Assembly (NCBI GenBank): GCA_021372245.1
Contig: JAJFUV010000037.1
Coordinates: forward strand, 1-57,947
DNA length: 57,947 nucleotides
Direction of reading: 5' to 3'
DNA from: Terriglobales bacterium
GTDB lineage: Bacteria; Acidobacteriota; Terriglobia; Bryobacterales; Bryobacteraceae
The notes under the pieces were generated by a model that saw only the letters and a program-made list of their open reading frames with translations, had not been told where the DNA came from and did not search any database. The position numbers and the translations under genes are program-made. Positions 17,302 through 27,447 of this stretch are shown here, piece by piece. Position 1 is the first letter of the stretch. Each line of letters opens with the position of its first letter.

Positions 17302-19752
17302 TTACTTGGCTACGATGTTCACAAGTTTATCGGGGACGACGATCACCTTGACGATCTTCTTCCCTTCCAGCAATGGCCGGATCTTCTCGTTCTCCCTGGC
17401 CATCTGCTCCAGTTTCTCGCGCGAAGTGCCGTGCGCGGCGTATACGCGGCCGCGGAGCTTGCCGTTGATCTGCACGACGATCTCGGCCTCTTCCTCGCGC
17501 GCCAGTTCCGGATCGAACTTTGGCCAGGGCTGCAAGAACACGGGGCCGGTGTGCCCGGTTTCTTCCCACATCTCCTCGGCGGCATATGGAGCGAAAGGTC
17601 CAAGCAACAGGATCAGCTTTTCGAGCACCTCGGCGATCACGCCGCCGGTCAGCTCGGCTTCCTGCGCGTGCAGCTCGTTCACCAGTTCCATGATTGCGGC
17701 GATGGATGTATTGAAGTGCCAGCGCGTATCGAAATCCTGCGTGACCTTGTCGACGGTTTGATGCAGCTTGCGCAGCGCGCGGCGGTCGCCGGAGGTCTCC
17801 GGCGGGCGGCCCGGTTCCATCTTTGCTGCATTGCGCGTGACGAAACGGTAGACGCGGCCCAGGAAGCGGAACTGCCCTTCGGCGCCGGATTCGAGCCAGT
17901 CCATGTCGCGCTCGGGCGGGGCGGCAAACAACGCGAACAGCCGGCAGGTGTCGGCGCCGAACTTCGCCACCATTTCCTCCGGATCGACGATGTTGCCCTT
18001 GGACTTCGACATCACCGTACCGTCCTTCAGCACCATGCCCTGCGTGAACAGCCGCTGCGCCGGCTCATTGTTTTTGATGAGCCCGATATCGCGCATCACC
18101 TTCGTGAAGAACCGCGAGTAGATCAGGTGGAGGATGGCGTGCGTCACGCCGCCGATGTACTGGTCTATGGGGAACCACTTCGCGACCTTGTCGGAATCGA
18201 AAGGCGCCGTGCCGTTTTTCGGATCGCAATAGCGGTAGAAGTACCAGGACGAATCGACGAACGTGTCCATGGTGTCGGTTTCGCGCCGCGCGTCCGCACC
18301 GCACTTGTAGCACTTCACGTTCACGAATTCGGGCACGTTCTCGAGCGGGGAACGGCCCTTGCCGGTGATCTCGACGTTCAACGGCAGCACGACGGGCAGT
18401 TCGCTCTCCGGCACCGGCACCACGCCGCAGTGGGGGCAATGGATCACCGGGATCGGCGTGCCCCAGTAACGCTGGCGGGAGATGCCCCAATCGCGGATGC
18501 GGAAGGTGACGCTGGCCTTGCCGAAGCCCTCGCGCAGGGCGCGAGCGCTCATCCTCTTGCGCGCCTCTTCGCTGGCGAGGCCGGAATACTCGCCCGAGTT
18601 TTCCACCACGCCATCCTGGGTGAAGGCGAGCTTCATGGTAGCCGGGTCAGCCAGTTCTCCGTCCACGGGACGAATCACGGGACGCACGGGGATCTCGTAC
18701 TTCGTGCAGAACTCGAAATCGCGGTCGTCGTGCGCTGGCACCGCCATGATGGCGCCCGTGCCATAGCTGATGAGCACGAAATTGCCGACCCAAATCGGCA
18801 CCTTCGCGCCGTTGTAGGGGTTGATGGCGTAATGGCCGGTGAACACGCCCTGCTTCTCGATGTCGCCCGTATCGCGTCGCCCGCGCTCGTCCACCATGGC
18901 CTTCACCCGAGCGAGCACGTCGCCCTGGGCCAGCTTGCCGACCAGCGGATGCTCGGGAGCCAGGATCACACAGGTAGCGCCGTAGATGGTGTCGACGCGG
19001 GTGGTGAAGACGCGGATCGGTTCGCCGGTGGACTCCAGGCGGAAATCGATCTCGGCGCCCTCGCTGCGGCCGATCCAATTCGTCTGCATCGTCAGCACGC
19101 GCTCGGGCCAGCCCTCGCGCAGCTTATCGATGTCGGCCAGAAGCTCGTCGGCGTAATCGGTGATTTTCAGGAACCACTGTTCGATCTCGCGCTGCTCGAC
19201 CGGCGTGGTTTCGTGACGCCAACAGCAGCCTTCCACCACCTGCTCGTTGGCGAGCACGGTGGCGCATTCCGGACACCAGTTCAGCAGAGCCTTCTTGCGG
19301 TAAGCCAGCCCGCGCTCCAGCATCTTCAGGAAGAACCACTGGTTCCAGCGGTAGTATTCCGGCTCGCAGGTGGAGACTTCGCGGTTCCAATCGTAAGAGA
19401 ACGCGAAACGCCGGAGCTGCTTCTTCATGTGCGCGATGTTGGAAAGCGTCCACTCGCGCGGATGGCGGTTGCGCTTGATGGCGGCGTTTTCGGCCGGCAG
19501 GCCGAAAGCGTCCCAACCCATGGGGTGCAGCACGTTGTAGCCGCGCATCCACATGTAGCGCGCCAGAGTGTCGCCGATGGAATAGTTGCGCACATGTCCC
19601 ATGTGCAGGGTGCCGCTCGGATAGGGGAACATCTCGAGCACGTAATACTTGGGACGTGTGCTGACCTCCTCGGCCTGATAAAACGTGGCATTCTCCCAAC
19701 GCTGGTGCCACTTGGTTTCGATCTGATTATGGTCGTATGACTTCTCTGGCAT
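17302..19752 (-). CDS. leuS: Leucyl-tRNA synthetase
   Basis: This class I aminoacyl-tRNA synthetase charges tRNA-Leu. The HIGH-type motif is HMGH (50-53) and the KMSKS-type motif is VMSKSKGN. The CP1 editing domain contains [12 protein letters not shown] and the editing-site [16 protein letters not shown] zinc-type Cys pair (NWCPEC) is present, as are the anticodon-binding region and a C-terminal domain (VQINGKLRG). The start at 19752 ([15 protein letters not shown]) matches the family N-terminus; the frame extends to 19788 but neither site has a clear Shine-Dalgarno. The length of 816 aa is normal. Confidence 0.96.
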   Translation of the reverse strand: MPEKSYDHNQIETKWHQRWENATFYQAEEVSTRPKYYVLEMFPYPSGTLHMGHVRNYSIGDTLARYMWMRGYNVLHPMGWDAFGLPAENAAIKRNRHPREWTLSNIAHMKKQLRRFAFSYDWNREVSTCEPEYYRWNQWFFLKMLERGLAYRKKALLNWCPECATVLANEQVVEGCCWRHETTPVEQREIEQWFLKITDYADELLADIDKLREGWPERVLTMQTNWIGRSEGAEIDFRLESTGEPIRVFTTRVDTIYGATCVILAPEHPLVGKLAQGDVLARVKAMVDERGRRDTGDIEKQGVFTGHYAINPYNGAKVPIWVGNFVLISYGTGAIMAVPAHDDRDFEFCTKYEIPVRPVIRPVDGELADPATMKLAFTQDGVVENSGEYSGLASEEARKRMSARALREGFGKASVTFRIRDWGISRQRYWGTPIPVIHCPHCGVVPVPESELPVVLPLNVEITGKGRSPLENVPEFVNVKCYKCGADARRETDTMDTFVDSSWYFYRYCDPKNGTAPFDSDKVAKWFPIDQYIGGVTHAILHLIYSRFFTKVMRDIGLIKNNEPAQRLFTQGMVLKDGTVMSKSKGNIVDPEEMVAKFGADTCRLFALFAAPPERDMDWLESGAEGQFRFLGRVYRFVTRNAAKMEPGRPPETSGDRRALRKLHQTVDKVTQDFDTRWHFNTSIAAIMELVNELHAQEAELTGGVIAEVLEKLILLLGPFAPYAAEEMWEETGHTGPVFLQPWPKFDPELAREEEAEIVVQINGKLRGRVYAAHGTSREKLEQMARENEKIRPLLEGKKIVKVIVVPDKLVNIVAK

Positions 19753-19841
19753 AAGGTAAGCGAAGAAGGACTTCGGGTAATCTCTCATCGTATCAGAGAG
19801 CGATTGTGGAGTGCGCTTAATACGAGATCACTTAGCAGCAC

Positions 19842-20822
19842 TCAGAGCCGGGCTACCGCTGCAAGATCGTTTTCGCTGTAAACACCTTCCCGGCCGGGGC
19901 CGTAGCGCATCAGCATCCGTTCCGCGTTCCCGGCGCCTAGGGCGTAGCCCAGACACTCGCCGGCTGTGCCCGCACAGAGGATGGCGAATGCGGACGGCAG
20001 GCTCGATAGCGTCAGGCCGAGCGGCATCCCTGCGGCACGGCCATCGCGCAAGGCCCGCCAAGTGCGCAGCAGCGGCAAAGCCGGTGACAGCAGAACGTAT
20101 GCCCACCGCCGTGCCGGCTTCCAACCGCCCGCGCGCCGCATTGCGTACAGGCGCGAAGAGAAGAAGTATTCCGTCATCGCCGGCCAGATCCGCGAAGGCT
20201 GCATGTGCCACGCCCTGCACTCCGGCGCCTGGCACAGATGCTTTCCCTGTCTCCTTAGCTCCGCGTGAAAGATACTCTCGGACGCCATGGCGCCCTTCAG
20301 ACGCTCACCCAGACCTTGCAGGAGTTCGGCCCGATAGGCGGAGTTATTGCTCGGCAGAACCTCCGCCTCCTCGGCCGGACGCGGGTGCGCGAAGGGTCCG
20401 TAAAAGACCAGGAAGCAACCGCGGCTTGCGGCTGTCGACGGATTCGCATTGCAGATGGTGGCGCCCACCACGCCCCAGTCGCCCTCGGCGTGCCGTCGCA
20501 TATACGTCTCGGCCCAATCGTGAGCTGGAAAGCAATGATCCTCACAGAAGGCGATCAGCTTACCGGACGCGGCCATCACGCCGCGAGCCTTGGCATCGGC
20601 CTCGGAGCGAAAAGCGCCGATCTCGAGAATCCGGCAGTTGAGAAACCGGCGCAAGTCTTCCTCTTTCGGCGAGATCGCCTTGCGCGAGGGCACAATGAGG
20701 ATCAGTTCCATTTGTCGCGCCGCGGTCTGCCGCGCCAGGCGCGACAGCGCGATTCTGCCGTGCCGCGTCCGCTTGGCGCACACCATGATTACGGATATGC
20801 CGGGCTGTTGATTCTCTGTCAT
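19842..20822 (-). CDS. Family 2 glycosyltransferase
   Basis: This 326-aa GT-A fold protein starts with GISVIMVCAKRTRHGRIALSRL and has an acidic EDHCFPAHDWAE segment in the place of the DxD motif, then SNNSAYRAELL. A hydrophobic stretch lies near the C-terminus (LPLLRTWRALRDG...LGLTLSSLPSAFAILCAG). It would transfer a sugar to a lipid- or surface-linked acceptor. It is the last of three same-strand genes (endonuclease IV, radical SAM, GT2) spaced 15-18 nt apart. AAAGGAGGG precedes the ATG. Confidence 0.85.
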   Translation of the reverse strand: MTENQQPGISVIMVCAKRTRHGRIALSRLARQTAARQMELILIVPSRKAISPKEEDLRRFLNCRILEIGAFRSEADAKARGVMAASGKLIAFCEDHCFPAHDWAETYMRRHAEGDWGVVGATICNANPSTAASRGCFLVFYGPFAHPRPAEEAEVLPSNNSAYRAELLQGLGERLKGAMASESIFHAELRRQGKHLCQAPECRAWHMQPSRIWPAMTEYFFSSRLYAMRRAGGWKPARRWAYVLLSPALPLLRTWRALRDGRAAGMPLGLTLSSLPSAFAILCAGTAGECLGYALGAGNAERMLMRYGPGREGVYSENDLAAVARL

Positions 20823-20840
20823 CGTGCTTTACGCCCTCCT

Positions 20841-21923
20841 TTAGCCGATTTGCCAGCGCGACACGGGCTGGAACCATCGGAAGATCCGCTGCACGTTCAA
20901 GTTCTCACGGGGCCAACAGCAGTTCGCACACGCGCAGTCCTGCCAACCGCCCTGCGAGGAGGTCTGCCGCATGGCTTTGCGGCGCACTGCGCGATAGCCG
21001 GCCCCACGCCAGATGTCCGCCAGGCTGGAAGCATTGAGATTGCCTAAAGGTTCGGGGCAGCGCGGGCAGATCAGCACATCGCCGGTGACGCGAATGGAGC
21101 AGGCGTACCATGGCGCGTAGCAGGGCACGGCAAGCGCATCGAGGCCCAGGCGGACGCGCTCAAAGAACACCTCGGCATCGTGGCGGACACCGGCTGCTTT
21201 CAGACGCGCCAAGGCAGGCTTGAACGCCGCCCTCACTGTGGTCAAGTCCTCCGGTCTCAGAGACAGGTAGTCGAGCGGACTACCGTAAGCACGGTAATAG
21301 CCGAAACCCGCCGCCTTAGCATCGCTCTCGATGACGAAATCGATGCGGCGATCCAGGCCGCCCAGGTTCTCGCGGTTGATGGGCATCTGCAGCCATACTT
21401 CAGGGCCACGCGGGTCCCGGCACGCCTTCGCCAAGGCCCGAAATCCGTCGAGGCGCTTGCCGCACATTCGCGCATCAATTCCAGGATGCCAGCGCTCATG
21501 CTCGGTTCCGGTGATCGCCCACAGGCTCACGCGTAGCACGTCGATCCCCGAGGACACGATTCGCTGGACCGTGGGGTCGTCCAGCAGGAGGCCGTTGGTG
21601 AAAACCTGGGTGCGCAAGCCAGCTTGCTTGAAAGTGGCGATCACGTCGAAGAAGCGCGGGTGCAGCAGCGGTTCTCCCTGCCCCGCCATGATGACGCCCG
21701 CCACTCCCAGACCGCTGAGTTCCCGCGCCAGGCGCGTTACCAGCTCGAAAGGCATCTCGCCGGCGGCGATTCCCGAAGCACCCTCGCTGTGATAGAAACA
21801 GCCGAGGCAGACGTTGTTGCAGCGCGACACCAGGTCCACGTTCACATAGAGCGGCCCTCGCCGGGTGTCTTCGCCCCACATCAGACTTGCGAGCAGTCTT
21901 ACTTTCCCGATCAGGGATGCCAT
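20841..21923 (-). CDS. Radical SAM/SPASM-domain protein
   Basis: This 360-aa protein has the radical SAM cluster motif CxxxCxxC at C35, C39, C42 and the SAM-binding GQGEPLLHP. A C-terminal SPASM-like region has cysteines (CSIRVTGDVLICPRC, then CACANCC) for auxiliary iron-sulfur clusters. SPASM enzymes modify peptides, proteins or sugars. Between an endonuclease IV gene and a GT2 gene, the target is not obvious, and no short precursor-peptide gene was found beside it. It may act in a cell-surface or glycan-modifying pathway with the GT2. Confidence 0.88.
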   Translation of the reverse strand: MASLIGKVRLLASLMWGEDTRRGPLYVNVDLVSRCNNVCLGCFYHSEGASGIAAGEMPFELVTRLARELSGLGVAGVIMAGQGEPLLHPRFFDVIATFKQAGLRTQVFTNGLLLDDPTVQRIVSSGIDVLRVSLWAITGTEHERWHPGIDARMCGKRLDGFRALAKACRDPRGPEVWLQMPINRENLGGLDRRIDFVIESDAKAAGFGYYRAYGSPLDYLSLRPEDLTTVRAAFKPALARLKAAGVRHDAEVFFERVRLGLDALAVPCYAPWYACSIRVTGDVLICPRCPEPLGNLNASSLADIWRGAGYRAVRRKAMRQTSSQGGWQDCACANCCWPRENLNVQRIFRWFQPVSRWQIG

Positions 21924-21938
21924 GGCCGCCTGTTAGCG

Positions 21939-22802
21939 TCAGACCATTCTGTCTGTTTTTGCCAGGCGTTTCAAGGCGTTCAGGTTCCGGCGATCGTCTC
22001 CGGGTTTGTCGATGGGCGTCTCCAGTATGAACGCCTTGCCGCGCAGTTTCGGATGCTGAAGGATGCGCCGGAAGCCGTCCTTGCCGATGTACCCGCGCCC
22101 AATGTGCTCGTGGCGATCGACCTGGGATCCGAGCGGCGCCTTCGAATCGTTGGTGTGGATCACCGGGATCCTGCTCAAGCCCAGCGTTTGCGAAGCAGCC
22201 GCAATCGTGCGCTCCAGTCCCTCCCCGGTCGCCACGTCGTAACCTGAAGCGAGGCAGTGGGCCGTGTCCAGGCAGTAGCCAGCTTCGATGTCCGCCTGCT
22301 GCACCAACTGGTCGTGAATCTCGCGCAGTTCCTCGAAGGTGCGTCCGATGGTGGCCCCAGCGCCGGCTGTGTTCTCCAGCAGGATCGTCAGACCGTCGAA
22401 CCGCACACCTCCGGCGGCCGCTGCGAGCGACGAGACCAGGGTCGCGATCGCCTGCTGGACGGCCTGGCCTTTGGAACTCCCCGGATGCATCACCAGGTAG
22501 TCCGCGCCGACGGCCAGCGCGCGCCCAATCTCCGCGCGGAACGCCGCAATCGATTTCCTCCGGATCGTCTCGTCCGCTGCCGCCAGGTTGATGAGGTAGT
22601 TGTCGTGAACCACCAGCGGCTGCAGATCGAGTTTTTCGCGGGTGCGGCGCAACTCGATCGCGGCGTCTGGATTGACGCCCGCAAAATTCCACGAGCGCGG
22701 GCTGCAGGAAAAGATCTGAAAAGTGTTGGCGCCCAGCTCGGACGCGCGCAGGGCGGCGTTTTTCAACTCGCCCGCGATGGAAGTGTGGATTCCGATCCGC
22801 AC
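21939..22802 (-). CDS. nfo: Deoxyribonuclease IV (AP endonuclease)
   Basis: This 287-aa TIM-barrel endonuclease cleaves DNA at abasic sites in base-excision repair. Trinuclear-zinc ligands are visible in GIHTS (start), LVVHDNYLIN, DYLVMHPGS, LLENTAGAG, YCLDTAHCLASG, VIHTNDSKAPLGSQVDRHEHIGRG and ILETPID. The start is GTG at 22802 (VRIGIHTS), which fits the family. It is divergent from the GH29 gene, with only 36 nt between starts. It probably heads the operon with the radical SAM and GT2 genes. Confidence 0.95.
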   Translation of the reverse strand: MRIGIHTSIAGELKNAALRASELGANTFQIFSCSPRSWNFAGVNPDAAIELRRTREKLDLQPLVVHDNYLINLAAADETIRRKSIAAFRAEIGRALAVGADYLVMHPGSSKGQAVQQAIATLVSSLAAAAGGVRFDGLTILLENTAGAGATIGRTFEELREIHDQLVQQADIEAGYCLDTAHCLASGYDVATGEGLERTIAAASQTLGLSRIPVIHTNDSKAPLGSQVDRHEHIGRGYIGKDGFRRILQHPKLRGKAFILETPIDKPGDDRRNLNALKRLAKTDRMV

Positions 22803-22838
22803 GGTATAATCACATGCTAACGGAAAGCGGGAGTCATC

Positions 22839-24248
22839 ATGTCTATTCACACAATCAGCCGCCGCGGTCTGCTCGGCGGCGCAGCAGCAGCGAGCGCCAT
22901 CGGTCGCGTCCACGCCGGACAGGAAACCGACGCCTTCACTACGCCGGGTAGCGGAAAGCGCAGCGGCACCGCGCAGCCCTGGTTCGGCAAGGCCGGCCTG
23001 GGGCTCATGATCTGCTGGGGACCGTGCAGCCTGGCCGGGGTCGAGATCGGCTGGGGCATGTTCCGCGACGTGGGCGGCGCCAACGGCGTGTGGCCGGTCG
23101 AAAAGTACAACGCCCTGTTCGACCGCTTCAATCCCTCCAACTACGATCCCGATCCGTGGCTGGCCGCCGCGGCAAAGGCCGGCTTCAAGTACACGGTATT
23201 CCTCACGCGCCACCACGACGGCTATGCACTTTGGCCGAGCCAGTACGGCGTTTACTCGACGCGCACAAAGATGGGCGGACGCGATCTGATAAAACCGTTC
23301 GTCGAAGCCACTCGGAGGCACGGGCTCAAGGTCGGGTTCTACTATTCGCCGGGCGATTGGAATTTCGCTCCCGCCGGCTGGCCGCACCATGGTTTTCCGC
23401 TGCGCGATCCCGAATTCAAGTACCGCCGCCCGGAGCGCACCATGGGCATTCCGCGCTACTCCGACATGCCCATCCCCGAGATGCAGCGCTACTTCGACCA
23501 GCTCTACGCTCACGTGAAAGGCCAGATCGGCGAACTGCTCACCCGCTACGGGAAGATCGACCTGCTGTGGCTGGACGGCTACGACTGGCCCATCGGCATC
23601 GACCACCACCCCGCCGACCTCGAAACGCACATCCGCAAGCTGCAGCCCGGCATTGTCCTCAACGACCGCAACATGATTTGGGACAAGGGCCGCCATTCGG
23701 GCGACTTCAGCACGGAGTGGGAGAACCGCAATCCGCCGCGCCGCCCGGAAGGCGCCTGGGAGCAATGCGAGGCGGTCTGCGGCGGCTGGAGTTGGAAAGG
23801 CGAGAATGCAGCCTGTAAGAGCGCGGCGTACTTGATCTCGCGCCTGGTACGGAACCGCGCCTGGGGAGGCAATTACTTGCCGAGCTTCGGCCCGCGCCCG
23901 GACGGCACCATGTCGGCAGCGTACTACGCGATCTGCGAACAGATGGCGGCGTGGATGAAGGCCGGCGCGCCCAGCGTGTTCAACGCCGGGGCCGGCCCGT
24001 ATCCGGAGCACGTGGACGTGCCAGCCACCATACGGGGTCGTGTGCTGTACCTGCACTTCCTGGCCGGAGAAAGCCGCAAAGCCATGCTAACCGGACTGGG
24101 CAAACCAGTGAGCGCGCGCCTGCTGCGCACGCTGGCTCCCGTGCCCTTTAAAGTGGACGGGAATCGAGTGGCGGTCGAGCTTCCGGCCGGAGCCGATCCT
24201 GCCATTGACGAAGTTGTCGAGGTCACGCTACCGGCGGAGCGGCGTTAG
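22839..24248 (+). CDS. Alpha-L-fucosidase (GH29), Tat-type leader
   Basis: This 469-aa enzyme removes alpha-L-fucose from glycans. A leader with twin Arg (SRRGLLGGAAAASA) directs export. The catalytic barrel shows RHHDGYALW (124-132) and the nucleophile segment LLWLDGYDW with D246. GCGGGAG lies 5 nt before ATG, and a TATAAT sits at 22805-22810 with no clear -35. The freed fucose would feed a fuculose-phosphate route such as the aldolase-BMC module 20 kb upstream (inference). Its last 26 nt overlap the convergent Mur-ligase-like gene. Confidence 0.92.
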   Translation: MSIHTISRRGLLGGAAAASAIGRVHAGQETDAFTTPGSGKRSGTAQPWFGKAGLGLMICWGPCSLAGVEIGWGMFRDVGGANGVWPVEKYNALFDRFNPSNYDPDPWLAAAAKAGFKYTVFLTRHHDGYALWPSQYGVYSTRTKMGGRDLIKPFVEATRRHGLKVGFYYSPGDWNFAPAGWPHHGFPLRDPEFKYRRPERTMGIPRYSDMPIPEMQRYFDQLYAHVKGQIGELLTRYGKIDLLWLDGYDWPIGIDHHPADLETHIRKLQPGIVLNDRNMIWDKGRHSGDFSTEWENRNPPRRPEGAWEQCEAVCGGWSWKGENAACKSAAYLISRLVRNRAWGGNYLPSFGPRPDGTMSAAYYAICEQMAAWMKAGAPSVFNAGAGPYPEHVDVPATIRGRVLYLHFLAGESRKAMLTGLGKPVSARLLRTLAPVPFKVDGNRVAVELPAGADPAIDEVVEVTLPAERR

Positions 24249-25482
24249 CCGAAGTGCGCCGGAACTTTAGTTCGGAGCAGTCGTCGCACACTATGGTGCG
24301 ATCGCAATGCGTACGCTCGCACGCGATACTGCCCTCTAGCAAATGGCAGATGCGCCCCAGGTGTTGATACGTCTGTCCTCGAAGGAGCACCAAGTCGCCT
24401 TCGCGCAGCTCGCCCTTCAGGAACTCCGCCGCATCCCTCATGCCGCAAAAGCCGTGGGCGCACTCGGGCGCCATGCCCTGCCGGACCGCCCGCTCGACGC
24501 CCTGGTCGCAGCGCTCACCGATAAACACGACCATGGCCGCCGCCTCACGCCCCACGTCCGCATAGTAGTGCATGCGCTTGCGCGGCTTGGCGCGGAAGTC
24601 CGAACAGTCGCTGACCACCAGGATTTTGCGCGTGGCCCGGGCGTCGCGCAGCACCTGGACGGCGCGCTCGAAACTGTCCACGCTGCCGTTGAAATCGTCG
24701 CGCAAGATGGTCGCACCGTTGTTGGTTGGCCACGGCGACAGTCGCCCTGTGTATGGGGACGCGCCCGCCAGGCCCTCGGCGCACATGTCCAGGCTTACGC
24801 CGAGCGCCCTGGCTGTGGCGATGGCGGCGAGCGCGGAATCCAGCCAGTGCGCGCCTACAAGCTGCGTACGTACGCGGCAACGCTCGCCCCCGCATACAGC
24901 GGTGAACTCGAGCCGGCCGGGCCACTGCGCACGCACGTCCTCGGCGCGCACGTCGCTATCCGGCGCGTTTCCGAAACAGAATACGCGTTGGCCGCGGGGA
25001 GGCGTCATGCGTCGCACGCGCTCATCGCCGGCGTTCAAAACGGCGAAGCCCTTGCGGTCCAGGAACCTCATCAAGCGGGACTTTTCCCGCGCCGTCTGAT
25101 CCAGATCGCGATAGGATTGCGTGTGCGTCCGCGCCACGTTCAACACCACGACGGCGTCGGGGCGCAGTGTGAGCGATGATCGAATCATGTTGCCCGGACC
25201 ATCCGTGCCTGCTTCCACCACGGCATAGCGGTGCCGCGGCCGCACGCATAGAATTGTGCGCGGCAACCCATACCGTCCGTTTGCGGTGCCCTGGGTCTTA
25301 GTGGTGGGAGCGATTCCCGCGAGAATCGCGGCCAGGCATTCCTTCGCCGTGGTCTTGCCCAGGCTCCCGGTGATCGCGATGAAAGTGGTCTTGCGAAGGC
25401 AGGCGCGCCACACCATCGCGGCGAAAACCAACGGCAGGTTTACCAGAACCGAGACAGCATTGCCCCAACCGCGGCGCAACAA
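24223..25482 (-). CDS. Mur-ligase-family protein (MurF-like), with Cys-rich tail
   Basis: This 419-aa ATP-dependent ligase-like protein has the Mur P-loop GSLGKTTAKE (39-48) and the central-domain segment VVEAGTDGPGNMI. The conserved DDFNGS and a C-terminal Rossmann domain follow. It is shorter than MurF and lies beside asparagine synthase, not in a division cluster. The last residues carry a C-x4-C-x5-C-x2-C set (CERTHCDRTIVCDDC) resembling a zinc knuckle, unusual for Mur ligases. The start is TTG, preceded by AAGGGG. It may join amino acids or amines to an envelope polymer, as in poly-glutamate ligases; this is an inference. Confidence 0.8.
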   Translation of the reverse strand: MLRRGWGNAVSVLVNLPLVFAAMVWRACLRKTTFIAITGSLGKTTAKECLAAILAGIAPTTKTQGTANGRYGLPRTILCVRPRHRYAVVEAGTDGPGNMIRSSLTLRPDAVVVLNVARTHTQSYRDLDQTAREKSRLMRFLDRKGFAVLNAGDERVRRMTPPRGQRVFCFGNAPDSDVRAEDVRAQWPGRLEFTAVCGGERCRVRTQLVGAHWLDSALAAIATARALGVSLDMCAEGLAGASPYTGRLSPWPTNNGATILRDDFNGSVDSFERAVQVLRDARATRKILVVSDCSDFRAKPRKRMHYYADVGREAAAMVVFIGERCDQGVERAVRQGMAPECAHGFCGMRDAAEFLKGELREGDLVLLRGQTYQHLGRICHLLEGSIACERTHCDRTIVCDDCSELKFRRTSANAAPPVA

Positions 25483-25535
25483 TTACCCCTTCCCTCGTTT
25501 TGACGGCAAACCACGATTATAAGCTGCTGGTGGGA

Positions 25536-27380
25536 TCAGAAGAAGCCATTCCACCACAGTTGCAGGAACACCAACCGCCGCATGGCCTCGTCTCTCAGGC
25601 GCGGACGAGGCCCGGCGAGCGTGTGCTCTAAATACACGCGGCGAAACGGGCCGCGGCCGCCCCCATCGAGCAGAAGCTCGCGCGCGAACGTGCGCAGCGG
25701 CTCTTTCATCCAGGCACCGCGCGGGTAACCCAGCCCATGCTTGCGGCGGGCGGCGATCACGGCGGGAAGTCGCCGGCCGGCCAGTTTTTGGACCACGATC
25801 TTCTCCCGGCCGCGATGCACCTTCAGCCGCGACGGCAAGCGCAACGCGAAGTCCACCACGCATCGATCCAGGAACGGCATGCGGACTTCGAGCGAGTGCG
25901 CCATGCCGACTTTGTCGCTGATGAATAGGATCGCGTCGCTCAGTCGCCCGCGGATCTCCAAGGCCAGGCAACGCTCGATGCGGTCCGCGCAGCTCGCCAG
26001 AACGTCCTCCGGAACCAGGACCGGCAGGATGTCCGGCCCGCCTGTCCAGCATTCGGGCTTGAGCATGCGCTGCTTGTCCTCCGGAGTGAAGCAACGCCGC
26101 CATTCGGCGTCCGCGACCCGGTCTTCGGAGGCGCTCAGTACACGGAGCGCGCGGCGCAACCGCGGGTGGGAGCACCACAACGCCGCCCGCCGGGTAATCC
26201 ACTTCGGCGCCAGGCGTCGCAGCAGGTAGGGACTGTCCAACCGCAGCCACTCATAGCCGCCGAACAGCTCATCGGCGCCTTCGCCGCTGATGGTCGTCTT
26301 GACATGCCCCGCCGCCAGCGAAGCCAGTTGAAACAGTACGCCGGCCGGAGCGGAACTCACCGGTTCGTCCAGATGGCGCGAGATGGCGCTGAGCTTGGCC
26401 GGCAGGCCGGCATCGCGGTACTCGATCTCGTGATGATCCGTGCCGAGAGTGCGCGCCATGAGCCGCGAGTATCGGCTTTCGTCCATCTGCGGGCTATCCG
26501 GAAACACGATAGAGAACGTCTTCAACCGCGCGCCCGCGACTTCCGCCGCATATGCGGCCGTTAACGAGGAATCCCATCCGCCGCTCAGGAATGCGCCCAC
26601 GGGAACGTCAGCGGCCAGATGCGTCCTGACCGCGCCGGCCAGCAGATGGTCGAGTTCGTCTACATACTCTTCGTCCTTCCGGGACACCTGCTCGTGCCGG
26701 TAGGCCAACCGCCAAAAGAAGTCCCGGCGGGTCGGCCGCATTCCGGCGAGTAGGTACTCCCCTGGCATGAGCCGCGCGACGCCTTGAAACGCACTGACGG
26801 GAGCCGGCACATAGCCGGTGGCGAGGTATGTGTCGATGGCAAAGGGATTCGGTTCGGCCTTCACCAATCCGGCTGCGAACAACGCCTTGGCTTCCGACGC
26901 GAAGACCAGGCCTGATGCGGTTTCACCGTAGTACAGATGCTTCATTCCCACGCGGTCGCGTGCCAGCAGCAATGTTTGCCGTTCAAGATCCAAGATGCCC
27001 AACGCGAACATGCCATCCAGCCGTCTCAGGCACTCGCATCCAACCTCTTCGTAAAGATGGGCCACCACCTCGGTGTCCGACCGGCTACGGAAGCGATGAC
27101 CTCGGGCGGCCAGTTCGTCGCGCAGTGCCACGTGATTATAGATCTCACCGCTCAGGACGACACGGACGCGGCCGTCTTCGTTCGGCATGGGCTGCTGGCC
27201 GTGTTCGATGTCCACGATGCTCAACCTGCGGCTCGCGAGCCCGGCCCCGAGTTCCGGCGCGACAAAACACCCGGTCTCATCCGGCCCGCGATACCGTTGC
27301 GCCTCGTTCATGGCGTCTAGCGCGGCGCGAATCCCGTCCGCGGTCAAGCGGCTGCGAAATACTCCGGCGATGCCGCACAT
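25536..27380 (-). CDS. asnB: Asparagine synthase (glutamine-hydrolysing)
   Basis: This 614-aa protein has an N-terminal class II amidotransferase domain starting MCGIAG with nucleophile Cys2, and RYRGPDE. The synthase domain has the pyrophosphate loop FLSGGWDSS, with Trp where Leu is usual, and SGEGADELFGGYEW. The start at 27380 is fixed because Cys2 must be exposed. It precedes the Mur-ligase-like gene by 53 nt on the same strand. AsnB paralogues in envelope or exopolysaccharide clusters often amidate sugars or peptides instead of making asparagine; that is likely but not certain here. Confidence 0.93.
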   Translation of the reverse strand: MCGIAGVFRSRLTADGIRAALDAMNEAQRYRGPDETGCFVAPELGAGLASRRLSIVDIEHGQQPMPNEDGRVRVVLSGEIYNHVALRDELAARGHRFRSRSDTEVVAHLYEEVGCECLRRLDGMFALGILDLERQTLLLARDRVGMKHLYYGETASGLVFASEAKALFAAGLVKAEPNPFAIDTYLATGYVPAPVSAFQGVARLMPGEYLLAGMRPTRRDFFWRLAYRHEQVSRKDEEYVDELDHLLAGAVRTHLAADVPVGAFLSGGWDSSLTAAYAAEVAGARLKTFSIVFPDSPQMDESRYSRLMARTLGTDHHEIEYRDAGLPAKLSAISRHLDEPVSSAPAGVLFQLASLAAGHVKTTISGEGADELFGGYEWLRLDSPYLLRRLAPKWITRRAALWCSHPRLRRALRVLSASEDRVADAEWRRCFTPEDKQRMLKPECWTGGPDILPVLVPEDVLASCADRIERCLALEIRGRLSDAILFISDKVGMAHSLEVRMPFLDRCVVDFALRLPSRLKVHRGREKIVVQKLAGRRLPAVIAARRKHGLGYPRGAWMKEPLRTFARELLLDGGGRGPFRRVYLEHTLAGPRPRLRDEAMRRLVFLQLWWNGFF

Positions 27381-27447
27381 GGTGGGTTTTCCGGTCCACA
27401 GTACCACATCGATCTTGGCGCTCGTGGACGTATAATGGCCCACACAC

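Noticed and set aside
16330..19740. A long plus-strand open frame (over 1100 codons) opposite leucyl-tRNA synthetase
   Set aside because: It is antisense to a clear leuS gene, is rich in His/Arg/Gly from GC-biased complement, and has no recognisable domain.
27415..27436. TTGGCG with TATAAT as a promoter of the broken Gfo/Idh gene
   Set aside because: The two hexamers are only 10 nt apart; the TATAAT alone is not sufficient evidence.
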